NCBI GenBank assembly: GCA_037577475.1 | Contig: CM075194.1 | Coordinates: 8,898,492 to 8,962,491 of the forward strand | Length of the DNA stretch: 64,000 bases | Origin: Chaunax sp. Z400 | Lineage: Eukaryota; Chordata; Actinopteri; Lophiiformes; Chaunacidae | Reading direction: 5' to 3' | In this document: positions 36,001 through 48,300 of the stretch, piece by piece | Layout: every line of letters begins with the position of its first letter | Position numbering within the stretch: position 1 is the stretch's first letter | The notes under the pieces: generated by a model | What the model was told of the DNA's origin: nothing | Database searches by the model: none | Seen by the model: the letters and a program-made list of their open reading frames with translations, nothing else | Position numbers and translations under genes: made by a program

Positions 36001-38127
36001 CTTTGATTTTCGCCAACCTGAAAAACAAACAAACAAGCAAGCGAGTAAATTACTCTGAAGTAGCTACATACTTCAAATGTATGGGACATGCATATGCGCT
36101 GAAAGCAAACCTACCACTTGTTCTTTTTTCTGATATAATCCTTCTCTGAGAGATTAACCAGGTAGATCATGGGCTTGGATGTCAGAAACAGGTATTTGTT
36201 CAACACCTCAATCTGTAGATGACATTTAAGGGAACAAATCCTGTTTAGTTTAGTGTCACTCTCCAGTGACACCCCGCTAATAACATCATCTTGTCCCAGA
36301 GTCTCAAAACCTGCAATAATAATTACTGTGTCCATCAGAAAAAAACATGTGATGACCACAGTGAAAGTAAAATTACACGAATCATTGGGTTTTTATGTGC
36401 ATTTGCAATCTGTGCATTAGAAATACAATTAGCAAAAATGGCAGAGATGTTTTAAAAAGACACAAAACAAAAACAAAACCAACACATCTATTTGAGATGA
36501 AAAGTGATGTCTGGCACAAACTATTAACCCATTACACACAGAATACATCCTTTTATATCGTTTAATACACTTGTTTAGAGATATTAGAGCAAACATACTA
36601 GACTAACACACAAACACATATATTATTACCTCTTTGTCGTTCCAGTCAAGGCAAAATCTGACAGGTTTTTTCTCTTCCTCGATCCAGGACTTTATCTTCA
36701 ACATGATGTCCTAAAGCAAGAAGCAGGTAATCGACTGATTTCAGATTACAATCTCCTTTGTGACCCAATGGCAACAAAGTGACACAAAAGTGGACGACAG
36801 CTTTACTTACATATTCAGGTTTGAGTTTTTTGTCACCTCCTCTAATGGCAGTTTTCTCCAGTTTGTCAAGGATTGGAGCGATCATTTCCTCGTCCTTTAG
36901 TCGCAGCTCCTCATGGATGATCTCTATGTCCCTCACTGGGTCAACGTTACCCTCCACATGGATAATATCCTCATCATCAAAAGCACCTGAAGAACACATG
37001 CGTTGACAAAGTATTCAGTCTGTTACAAACATTTACCTATTTTGAAATATTTTGAAAAGAGGTAGCACATCTCCAAGTCAAGTTAGATTTAGCGTATTTA
37101 AGGTGGCTTTATAAAAAGGCTTTCTAAAACAAGATCCTTTTTTTCATTTATAGCAAGCAGTAAAAAGAGTTGTGATATGACATGTTTCAGTAGTTTCAAA
37201 TTCAGAACAAACATACATTTGAGAAAATCAATATTGTTGAAACACCAACTTTTTTGGAATTGGATTGTATCCTACTTTGAGATGTCAACATGTTTCTCTA
37301 CCAACCCCCTTTTTTCATTCAAGTCCCCACAATATTAAAATCTAAATAAAATGAACAGAGAGCAGTCACTACACATTTGCTTAAGTAAAATAATCTAAAT
37401 TTTTGTTTAAATGAAACGATAGAAGATCTGACAATAAGCAAGTTCCCTATTCAGGAGTGCAGTAATGGCCCCAGCACCTGTCCACTCTACTCAGTTGCTA
37501 CGACAAGGCAGCTGCAAGCAGTAGAAATGACTACTCACGAGTCATGTGGAAGATGCCATCACAGGCACTGATGTGAGAGAGAAAGGCGTTTCCAAGCCCC
37601 TGTCCCGAGTGAGCTCCCTTCACCAGGCCAGCAATGTCCACAACGTTTAGAAAAGCTGGAACTTTACTAAAGGGCCAGACAAGTGAGACAGAAATCCATG
37701 GATGTTGGACATATCACAACAACAGGCTGTCAGGAGACACTGACATGACACACACCTGGCTGGTTTGTGGTACTGGCAGAGGAAATCGAATCGCTCATCT
37801 GGGACAGGTACCCTGCTCTCATTTGGATCAATTGTGCAGAATGGGAAGTTCTCTGCAGCAGCTTGGCTTTTGGTCAGCACATTGAAAAAGGTGGATTTCC
37901 TATGGAAGACAGGGTCAGGAGCATGTCAACAGCAGAGGGAAAAACCTTCCCTGAAGATGAATTTTGTTCATTAACTCGCACAACAGACGTGCTTTGCAAA
38001 TATCCACATTACTTACAACATGCACATACCCGACATTTGGTAATCCCACAATTCCTATTTTGAGCGAGGTTCCAAATCGTCCAATTAATGGAGGCTGTTT
38101 GGGGGCTTCTCCCTTTTTGGGGGGCAT
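33046..38127 (-). CDS. ola1: Obg-like ATPase 1
   Basis: OLA1 is a cytosolic P-loop NTPase of the YchF/Obg group that prefers ATP over GTP. Ten coding exons: 38030-38127 (ATG at 38127), 37756-37899, 37539-37666, 36811-36986, 36630-36710, 36115-36212, 35877-36017, 34139-34235, 33260-33382, 33046-33147; 1188 nt, 395 residues, against 396 in human (recalled). The P-loop GLPNVGKST straddles the first junction. Switch II is DIAGLVKGA. The G4 motif is NLSEKD, where Obg GTPases have NKxD; this explains ATP preference. The C-terminal TGS domain includes YFFTAGPDEVRAWTI and ends FKFNTPNAPKKK. An AG acceptor-like sequence directly before the ATG suggests a separate 5' UTR exon near 38460-38600. Introns at 33383-34138 and 34236-35876 are long and carry repeats. 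Confidence 0.98.
35285..35575 (+). repeat. Second, internally deleted copy of the 24398-24870 repeat
   Basis: Shares phrases with 24398-24870 in the same order: tgcctctgaaccagcagcg, gacaggacaggcacattttg, caacgtcttatgt and ttgttcattgtaaataatca followed by ggcggcg. The Myb-like coding remnant of the other copy is missing here. It lies in ola1 intron 34236-35876. Confidence 0.55.
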
Positions 38128-39317
38128 CTGCGAGAATTGCAACAAGTTAGAAAAGTTACACCATGTCAACGTATTTCACAAACGCCAGGCTTATTTGCAC
38201 TAACACCCCAGTCCAACTTGAAGTTAGGGCTCCATCGTATTGAGGTAGCTCCACTGAAAACGTGCACAGACACGTCCGGTCATATGCTCATTCAAATACA
38301 CCATGCTAACGTTAGCTAGTAGCTGAAATCACTCCTTGCATCTCGTTAGCTACAATATATAAATGAACAGATACTACAGTCAGCGTTTTCTAGTCACAAT
38401 AAATAATAAATAAATATGCTTAGTTTAGAAACCTCCTCTTTTAGTACCTTTTACGTCTTTTTTTAGCTAACAGCCTACGTGGTGTCCAGCCCTCAGATAT
38501 CTGCTCACACCAGCCACTCCGGTGGGAAAGACAAGTTTGGTAGCAACCCGGAAGTATTTCGACATGACGCGCCTGTGATTGGTCAGAGAGCTGGAACAGC
38601 AGGTCAGACGTGACATACAGAAGTAAGTCCATTTTTTGGTTCTAAATGTCATTTTCATTCTAATTGATGGTTAGTATTCGTACGCTTTAACATTTGTGAG
38701 TAAACTTGTATATTTTTACATCTTAATTTACTGCCAGCCCTCCTGAAGTGAATCCGCGCTCGAGGATGCGTTCAAGCATACAACCAGTAACAGGACACTA
38801 TGGATAGTCAAAGTTTTAAATTTACCATTTAGGGATTTAAGTTTATCCTTGACCTTGGAAATAAACGCAAACAATACAACCTCAAGATCCAATTAGTCTG
38901 AGCACTTAATGAACTTTGCATAATAATAGATTCCAAGTGTATTTATGGAAAACCGCAGTTGAAAAAAATAATGGCACAACTTGTATTATACACTTCTGCT
39001 AACTACTTTTCATATGATTGATTCACATTGAGCATTTCCATTCAGTTACTAAGTATTTTGTTTTCTGGTGTAACAGCAGTCTGGCTATTTTTAAAAACAA
39101 GTTTAATCTTGGCACAAAACTGCAGCCAAAAGACGAGAGTTCTATATTGCCATTTTGAAAGTTGTCCTATGAACTTAAAGCATTACATACACTTATTTAG
39201 GGGGAGCGAAGGCCATTAACTGAAATGAACATTATATATATGGCCTGTACAGTATTTATATTCCCAAAATCTTCTATTAACGACAGAATGACAACGACAA
39301 ACAGTTATGTAAACTAT
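38128..39317. other. ola1 5' region and spacer to tra2b
   Basis: The ola1 promoter and 5' UTR should lie here. On the minus strand a CCAAT box (attgg on plus, 38578-38582) precedes an ETS-like cttccggg and a candidate UTR exon whose donor may be the aaaaggtacta sequence near 38445. A 32-codon frame (38467-38565, minus) lies within this candidate exon. From about 38700 the spacer is AT-rich with nothing recognisable. Confidence 0.4.
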
Positions 39318-39323
39318 TTTATT
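39318..39323 (-). terminator. Polyadenylation signal of tra2b
   Basis: tttatt on the plus strand (aataaa on minus) about 850 bp beyond the tra2b stop. The intervening 39324-40172 is AT-rich 3' UTR. Confidence 0.55.
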
Positions 39324-40172
39324 TGACCAAAACTTTAATCGGTGACACGACACTGATTATAGATCATCACAGAAGATGAATGAGGATGCCTTATTGAAGT
39401 CCAAACAAAAATATATGTCGAAAACCAAAAATTCCAAATGTTTAATGCAACTTAATAGAACAATAACTGGAAATACTACATCTAAAACTGTAATGGTAAA
39501 CTATACAAATGTCCCAAGTAATTTTTTTTATTGCTTATACAAGACCAAAAAAGTTATTTCCATCAGAAAAAAAACAAATTAATGAGAAACATGTTAACAT
39601 TCCAGAATGCAAATTGGGATCTTGACCATTTAAGAAACCAAGCAAATACAAAAAGCAAAATAAGAAATTGTAATATGATTGCCACAGTAGTCTGTCCAGC
39701 ATATACAAACCAGTTTAATAACCACCACCAAACAGGTTGCATTTTCCATTCATATTTGTTCGTTCTAACAGCCATAATACGGAATTACGCCACAATTAAG
39801 AAAAGCAAGGTTAAAAGTGGGCCAACAAGTCATACATTTTTGTACAAATCCAAAAAATTACCCAATTCCACTTGAAACTATTTTTTGCCATTCAAAAATT
39901 TTAAGCAAAATCAACAAATCCAGTACTGTTTTTCTATTACAGATCAAGAGTTCATTTGCAAAACCAGATATCTGTTTAGATTTATTTAGCTAAATCATGT
40001 TTTTTTCTGGAGCACTAAGAGGAATATCAATCACAATGATGTTGGTGTATTTCAGAGCAGCTTTTCTGTTTTTGCAAAAGACCTCTTCCTAATATACAGT
40101 CAAAAACAAAAAGACAAAAGACAAGCATCCAAGCAATAACACTGTATTTGTCCTCGACTCTTCTCTAGCTGC

Positions 40173-43100
40173 TCAGTAGTGACCTGTGAAAAGAATTATA
40201 GGTAAGTGTCAGGCTTGTATTATATCACAAATCATATGAACACATCTAATAAGTTTGTGTGATGTATGTGTGAATGTTATATGAAATCTTATTTTCAAAT
40301 AAACTTTAAATAAATCAATATTCTAATGCCTGAAGTGTAATGATTGAAACATGGTATAAACATACGTGGCGAGTAGGACCTTGATCGAGATCGTGAACGG
40401 TACCCTCTGCTGTAATAAGGAGACGGAGATCTGCGCCTGTAGGGGGAAAAAAAGCCATAACACTTAACAGGAGGCCTTTGATGTTACACGTGGTTAGGAT
40501 CACTGAACGATCTAGATTCATTTGAGTCCTAAAAATCAGAAGCTGAATGATGCATCATATTTTAAAGGCCATTTTACTTTCAGTCATATTTTCTCACGAT
40601 CTTCAAATAATAGTTACAAATACAAGAAGTATTTTTATATGATACTCAATTAACACCAATTGGTAGATTACTCCATTTGGAAAATTAATCATCAGTCTTA
40701 GCCCTACCAGTGATCAAGGTCAAGTGAGACTCTTGTCCAGTGTGGCAATAGACAAACTGAATTACCTGTACGATCTGTATTCTCGGTCATCATAGCGATC
40801 ATAGTCACGATCATAACCTCGGTCATAGCCTCTATCGTAGCCCCTGTCATAGTCTCTTGAGCTGCGCCGTGATGAACCAGAACCACCACCAGAACCACCA
40901 CCGCCGCCGCCGCCACCACCACCACCACCACTTCCGCCGCCACCACTGTAAAAACATACAGAATAAAGTTAAGTGACGCCTTGGAATATATCACTCACAG
41001 AAGGTTCTGGAAAATGTTCCTGCTATTAAAAAAAGCTGCCGAGTTAAGAGAAACTCACTATGTCGGGCGACCCATGTAGATTCCAGGAGTGGGAGTGTGG
41101 GCTCGTTTTGTAATGGAGAAATCGACACGGATCCTTCTCCCATCAAGTTCCATTCCATTAGCACGCTCCTTAGCCTAGAACCCACAACAGTTTTTGATGA
41201 TAAAATAGTTTTCTTGTTTAACTTTTGCTCTGGGTTTAATAGTTTCATAAGCGTCACTGATATACCGCATCACATTACCATAAAAAGTTACTTTTCTTTC
41301 ACATTGACTTCATTAAAACAATACATTCTAAAAAAGAATGACAAACATCCTCTCTTCATTACCTCCTTGGAGTCCTCACTGTTCTCAAAGTAGACAAAAG
41401 CAAAGCCTCTTGAGCGACGTGACTGCTGGTCATACACAATGTTGACTTCACTCAAAGGGCCATATTTGGAGAACACGTCCCTGAGATCCCTCTCAGTGGT
41501 GTACAGACTCAGTCCAAACACACCCAGACAGTTGTTGGGGTCTGGGTTGGCCTGTGAGATTAAAAAGGAGTGTAAAAAATTATGTGAGCAAATATACATA
41601 TCACAAGTAAAGCGAAGGTAGGAAAAGGAATGTAAAGGAATGTGAGGACTTTTCAGTGATTTTCTAGATTTTGTTTGGAATTAAATGACACATTAAAAAA
41701 ATTTGTTTAAAACACAAAATTCCAAAAGACTGGACGTCATTAAGGGCTTTTAATCTAGATCTTGTCAAATCATTAAATCAGCATGAAATTGTTAAATGTA
41801 GAAACTGAAAGCCACTAATGTGTACATAAAGTTTCTTTAGATTAAGTATTTTAAGGTAATCCACAAATTCTATATCCACAAACGTACAAATGGTCTATGG
41901 GAACCCAAAACCAACTATCTTGTGGCAACCACAAAATACATACCCTGTTTCCAATGTGTCTGCGACGATTTGACATTGGGGAACGGCTATGGCTCCTTCG
42001 CCGGCGCCAGCTACGAGATCGGCTCCTGGAGTGGCGACGGTGGGAGCGGGAACGAGAGCGAGAGTAGTGCCTGCGTGAACTTCGGTGGGAACGGGACCTG
42101 ATGATAGACATAAAATTAAGTCTGGGTATGTAATTTACCTGTCGCATGCATACAATAGCTTCATGAATGTAGTTCTTAAGTTCACATTTCACTACCTAAC
42201 TTTAAATACCATTCCATCATGTGTGCATGAAAAACTGACATTCGTCTTACCTGGATTTTGATCTAGATCGGGAACGAGATCTGGACCTGGAGTGACGGGA
42301 GCCATCCTTGGAGTGTGCAGGTGACCGGCTGGTGGATCTTGCAGAGCGCCGAGGGGACGCACTCCTCGAGTGATGCCGAGAGTCCTTGACAGACCAGACA
42401 TTAAGGTAAGGAATACTGTAAAGCCAAGAGTGTGCCAAACAACAGGAATACCAGGCCAGGAGGTGACTCACCCCTTTTTAAAAAAGAGTTGATAACATTT
42501 CCAAGTTTAAAATGTTTGAGACTCAATATTTAAGAATCTGATTATACTAAGTCACACATTACAAATATCTTAAGTAGAATTAATTTAAATGAAATATAAA
42601 TTGCACAAAAAGATATGGAGGTATTGGCCGATTATGTTTCTGACAGAGTGGGGGAAAATCGTGCATGCTTAAGAGAAAGAAACAGGATGAAATAGAGTAA
42701 TAACATAGCAGGCTGATAGGAAATTACTCATACCCTGGTAAACTTCTGATCTTAACTTCATAACTTCTTTAACTTCATTACTTCAAAACAACCCTTCATT
42801 TCTTCTTTCTTCTGTTTGACATTATGACTTCTTTTTCCTCCTCTTCCCCCATTTACCATCTGCCATTACAACACTAGTGGTGGGGACAGATCTTGATCGC
42901 TTCATTCAGCATCCAATACACTAGCATGCATCAACACCATCAGCTTCAAATATTAACAACTTCACATCTGAAACGTCTTCCGCCTTTTTCTTTCTTCCAA
43001 CCTCAACCTTAACAAAGAACAAACAAGGGTGATAAGGCATGTTGGTTTCTGTAAGAACCAAAGTGTACAGAGAAAAACAGCAAAACCAGGTAAACAACAT

Positions 43101-43624
43101 AGATACGTTGAATACACCTTTGAATGTTAGCTTGATTTGGTTTCGATTGGTCCTTAACTACTATGCTGTTATACAAAGCTGGAATATCAAATACACTTAC
43201 AATAGGTGATGTTTAAAATTAGCCAATACTTCAGTATTTTAGATTAAATAACCCAAGTAATACATCCGCGGTAAAATTGAAAGTAGAACGAGGAGGCGGC
43301 AATCACATCTCGACTTCTTTGTAGGCCGCATGCTAGCAGTTAGCTGACAATACGAGTATTCTTGTATAGCTAATTTGGCTTTGAAGATACACCAACTTAG
43401 ATAAATAGTCTTCTGAAACTCTCAAAGAAACTGTTAGTTTATACAGAATATAATTCATAAATTCCTGAGGCCGTTTTTCAAAATGTGTTGCCATTACGCG
43501 ACCTGCAAACGCAGTAAATAGCTAAGTTAACTAGACAACCATGGCTATCTTTACGTCTTTTCCAAGTATTATATTGTTAACCACAACTCACCCGCTCCCT
43601 GAAATCTTTCTCGTTGTCGCTCAT
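40173..43624 (-). CDS. tra2b: Transformer-2 beta splicing regulator
   Basis: Tra2-beta is an SR-like nuclear protein that binds GAA-rich exonic enhancers. Coding exons: 43592-43624 (ATG at 43624), 42251-42384, 41944-42097, 41363-41551, 41059-41174, 40766-40945, 40366-40436, 40173-40183; 888 nt, 295 residues (human 288, recalled). Domains: RS1 (RSRSRSRSRSKSR, then SRSRSRSHRRHSRSRS), an RRM with RNP2 LGVFGLSLY and RNP1 RGFAFVYF, the linker THTPTPGIYMGRP type (AHTPTPGIYMGRPTY), a Gly/Ser tract of about 22 residues, RGYDRGYDRGYD repeats, and RS2 ending RSYSPRHY. The residues HIGNRANPDPN and NIVYDQQSRRSRG favour tra2b over tra2a, as does senp2 next door. The last coding exon holds only HY plus stop. 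Intron 1 (42385-43591) holds a GAA-rich poison-exon candidate. Confidence 0.95.
42734..43007 (-). other. Candidate autoregulatory poison exon in tra2b intron 1
   Basis: On the minus strand a 274-nt block is bounded by an acceptor (ttgtttgttctttgttaag, ending just before 43007) and a donor (gtatgag, just after 42734). It is packed with GAA/GAAGAA units, the binding motif of Tra2-beta, and contains stop codons in the frame continuing from exon 1. In mammals tra2b has an ultraconserved exon of about 276 nt in this intron whose inclusion, promoted by Tra2-beta itself, blocks protein production (recalled). Position, size and composition all match. Confidence 0.8.
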
Positions 43625-44371
43625 ATTACTTTAATTGAACAGTAGATGTGTGAAAAGTACACGTTACACCGCCTCTAAAGAGTATTTAACTTGATTGAAT
43701 GTTAAATTTGTCGCAACACCATATGGTTTGAGCCGAACAAACGATAGCTGACGGTCTTCTTCTGCGAATGCATTACCAGTAGGCGGCACGCTATTTAGTG
43801 TAATGATGCCGCCTACCGTAATTTATACAAAAGGCGCAACCTAACTTCAGGCAACTTCCTTCCAGAATACACACATACTTGGGAATTGCAGGCAATACAA
43901 AGAAGTGCCTTTTAGTGCAGATTTATTGCTCCTCACATTTGAATGTCTTAAAAATTATTTGATTTCTTCATTATGTTATGCCACTTAGGTCTAAATGTAC
44001 AATATCAATGTTGTAATAGTAACTGTGAATGACAAAAAGGTGCAGTGTTAGGCATTTTGATTTGCTGCTGCTAATAGTTTTAAATGCACTCAGTAATTAG
44101 GAATTAGTTTTGCAAACTTTTAAAACCACCTCTGTTAATGTTTAAATGACCAAAATAAAATTGTACTTTCTGGTAGCATGGTTACTCTCCAGTTTGTAAT
44201 CCCTGACGTCACAGTGTACCAAGAAAATATAGATTAGTAATATATTATAATGAAATACTGATGTATATGTGAGTTTTGGTAAAACAGATATTTCATTCAA
44301 ACCATCAAGCTCCAGATGAACATTCTTGCCATTTACAAAATATAAAACTCCAATTTAAAAAAATGAAATAC
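43625..44371. other. tra2b upstream region and spacer
   Basis: Contains the tra2b 5' UTR and promoter on the minus strand, then AT-rich spacer up to the senp2 polyadenylation signal. A stretch gaatgcattaccagtaggcggc lies about 150 bp upstream of the ATG. No gene is seen. Confidence 0.4.
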
Positions 44372-44377
44372 TTTATT
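44372..44377 (-). terminator. Polyadenylation signal of senp2
   Basis: tttatt on plus is aataaa on minus, about 930 bp after the senp2 stop. The intervening 44378-45301 is AT-rich 3' UTR without a gene. Confidence 0.45.
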
Positions 44378-45301
44378 ACAGAGGGGCAAAAAAAAATCAC
44401 ATTTTTAATGCATGAACTCAAACATGCATCCATGTACAGTAGTTTGTTATGCTGTATAATAAACTGTAAATCAATCTAATAGCCCTAAATCACCTTTTGC
44501 AGTATGCTAATGGATGAGATTCAGACATAACCTTATGTTACATATTAAGCAACTATTAATGCTCCTCTTATGAAGGAAAAACAATAAAATAAATCATATA
44601 TACACAAACACTCAGTGTTCATTCAGTCAAGTCATAAATAATAGCAAAACAAACACATTCTAAGCATTCAACCATGCATTTTTGTTCTGAAAAAATGACT
44701 GTAAAAGAGGTATTTTTTTTAAATAATCTTCAAATAAATTGAATGTCATGACTCAATAACATTATAGTTAGTTGCCGTCCATTCTGTTGACCATAACTGG
44801 AGGGGCAACAGTCAAATTACACTAAAATATTAATGGCCTGCAATAATCCATTTCAGTGAGGAAATGATTTTGAGTTGTATCAGACTAAGTAAGCTCTAAA
44901 TTGAGATCAGTGTCAGAGGGCTGAAGGCACTTCAGGCAGAACTTCAAACAGTAAAATTAACAATCCAAAATCTATTTGAAAAAAAAGAAAGAAAGCCATT
45001 TCAGTCAGTAGTGCCAAAGCTTGTGTAAGACATAGACGTAGTACATCACAATAATATCTCAAATACAACTTAGACTTAAACAGAATGTCCCTAACAGAGA
45101 GAGGGATATAATCAATGAGGAATTAAGACTAGTATTTGATTTCTCCAGACCAGAACACCTAGACTGCGTTACTTTTCAGTTAGTAAAGTCAACTTCTTTG
45201 GCCCATGTTTTCCTTTTCCTTCACCATGTAGTTACAATACAAAAGTTTGCCATGAATAAAGTCTGTGTTGATAGGGCACTAATCGAGATTTTTGTGATCC
45301 T

Positions 45302-48300
45302 CTATAGCAGCTTCTGATTGAGGATTTCCCAAATCATTAACTTCCTGAAGAGAGGCATGTGGCACTGAGGAGAAAGAAATGCTTAGTTTAGTTTGTATAT
45401 TTTTAAAAACGTATGAAAATAAAACATGACAAAATGAATGGCTTTATCACATGATATACCTGTTTAAAGGTGAGAAGCCTTCCTTTAGCGATGTAGTCAG
45501 CATATTTACAGGCAAAAACACCACAATCACTACCATTTTTCTGCTGGGGAATCTCCTACGGATGCATGAATAGTAAGGAATACATTACTCACACAGTGAA
45601 AATGGAAATATCGATTTTAGTGACACATCATTCATTTCAGTTTGACTTACATTGAACCTCAAACTTCCAACAGTCCATTTGGAGCTGTCAAGCTCTCTAC
45701 CTTTCTTTGTTTTGTGCTCCTCTTTAAGGTAGAGTCTGAAAAATAAGCACAATGATGCCATTGACTATAAAAATATAGAGCAATATATGGAAAAAGAATT
45801 AAAAATGGCCCGATAACTGAAGCTTAATAGCACAATGAGGACTCACAGTAAAAGACTACAGATGTCATCGTGTCTCTGGCCCATCGAGTCATATGACTTC
45901 ACTGTCTTTGACTTCAAATCAATCACCTGGAATGAGAATGAGAAGTGAGAGGGAGGAAAAGCAGCTAAAATATCAAGTAGGCCTATGTTTTGTTTTTCTT
46001 TTACAACAGTGAACCACAGTGGATAGAATTAGGATTTTTTTTGACACTGAAAGGAAGTTATGTTAAATCTTAAAGTGACAGGCATTAACCTGTCAAAAGC
46101 AATGTAGTTCAATCATCTAATAAAAAGGAAGAATATGACAAGACAACAAAAAATATATCTATAGTCATTGTGGTTATGACTCACAGCCATTGCCCAGTGG
46201 ACGCCCAGATGCAGAGGGACCAGGATGAGGTCGTAAAGAAAAAGATCAACGGCTTTGGTCCAGCGCCTCACTGCAGCGTGTCCTCCCACCTGCACACCTC
46301 CTCCACCTTGCAGCTTGGGGAAGAAGAAGGTGCTGAACGAGTAGACTTTTAATGCTGCTGCTTCACGAGAGCTCCGCTCCATGACCAGGGAAAGGTAGAA
46401 GTTAATCACCTTTGTGAGAGGAAACAGAAGAGACAAAATAATACATGTAAAAATTTACATTGGTCATATATAAACACAAACTCAATGCTCTGTTAAACTA
46501 GAAAATGTGTCTCCAAGGACACAGATGTTCCGCTATTGGAAAACACCCTAAAATGTGAGGATACTGACATGAAAATAGCCTAAGAGAATTGTGCCTAAAA
46601 ATGTTTTTTTTTTAAAAAGCAGATTGAAGAAACCAACGATGAGATGCACAACTTTAGGGCCCCGACAAAGCATGTGTGAAATTTGCTTAAAAATTAGAGA
46701 ATGACCTTCAATGCATACAACAGTGATGTACACGTTACTTTCCACTTCACTGTCTGCAACAAAGTAGTGTAAAAATACTAATGGGAATGCTCACATGGTA
46801 CTGAGCAAAACATTTATGTTAACTACATTTTGCAATTGTTATTTCACAGAGCAGGTCACTTATCAAACTTTGTTTCCATGGTAACTGGATGCAATAGCTG
46901 CAACTATCACCGGGCGATTTAATTAATACGCTTTTTAATGAGGAGGTGGGTAGCATTAATGATTTTTATGACCGTATGAATTTTTGTTGGAAGTAATGGT
47001 GGGTTCAAACGCACAAAAATGATGAAACACTTGTTGAGAAATTGTGCAGGGATGTGATATACATGCTGAAGACGTGCTGTGGGAAACTCCAACCTGATAG
47101 TAATTTTTTAAACTGACAGTTTATAACAAAAGGTAGCAAAAGCCATAAGTAACATTCCTGGTCCTTGAAGAGTCCCTACAGAGTGCACTTGAGTATGGTA
47201 TATCCATTAAAGCCGTCTCTTTGCTGACCACACGTCAGTGTGTGTCCAAAGCTGATTGTATTTCATAGAAATGAATGTCAAACAAACAAACAAATAAATA
47301 AATACTTATTCAAAACTGTCTTCACACTCTGAGTACATACCTCATCGTTCAGCCAGCTGCCTTCTAGCAATGTTGCCAGGTCTCTCTGCGTGATGCGTAG
47401 TTTGAAAGCTGCACTCAGAACAAGGTTAGGATCACTCTGAACCAGAGCACAACTCACCTCCGCTGCCATTTCCTACACACAAAGGAAATAAATACATACA
47501 TACAATAAAATAAAATGTATCCATGCTTTCTTCGACACAGTGACTACAGCTGACTCATGATAATCTCACCTTTGTTAGCCACGGTATGTCTTCATCGCTG
47601 TATCTTGTGTGTGTTGAATGTGTGTCTGGAAGACTGACAGCAGGTGTCTCTCTGTCCTCCAGATTAAGGCGAGTAGCTACTTCTGTAGAAAGGTCCAATT
47701 CTGTTACCTGCTCCTGCTGCAAAAAGAAGTTGACAGGAATAATAAATTTGAGTTTCAACCCATAATTATACCTTAACAAGTGCTTTGACTCGTCCTGAGA
47801 GCAAAAGAAATCACCACCTTTGAACATCTAGCAGGCTGTGTGTCCTCAAAGGCTCCACTGAATGTCTTACTAAAGGTCAAGCTACTCCTCCTGAAGATGA
47901 ACCATAAAGAGTAAAATAATCAGAATCCATCAATATACATGACACACGCATATATACATAGATGAACTCTACCAACCTGTCCTTGATTGCAGAGCCATTT
48001 CTCCATGTAAACACACTTGGAGCAGCTGTGGGAAGAAAAAAAAAGATGCATCAGTTGAGCAGATTCTATTCTTTTAAACTTGTTTACTAAACATATTTCA
48101 ACCTAGTTGAACTAACCAACTCTATGTAATATAAAAGCTCTGTTTATTCGATCAATTGTTCATATCTATTAAAAACAATGCCCAAACAAAGAGGGGGTAG
48201 TTAAATCCTGGTTCCTGCGGCTCACTTTAAAACTACATATCCAGGTGAATTACCCGTGTATCCAATTTTTCTGGGCACTGATTCAGAGGCTTTTCCTGAG

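Noticed and set aside
40173..43624. Assignment as tra2a rather than tra2b
   Set aside because: The RRM residues and HIGNR-ANPDPN context fit Tra2-beta better, and senp2 next door matches the mammalian TRA2B neighbourhood.
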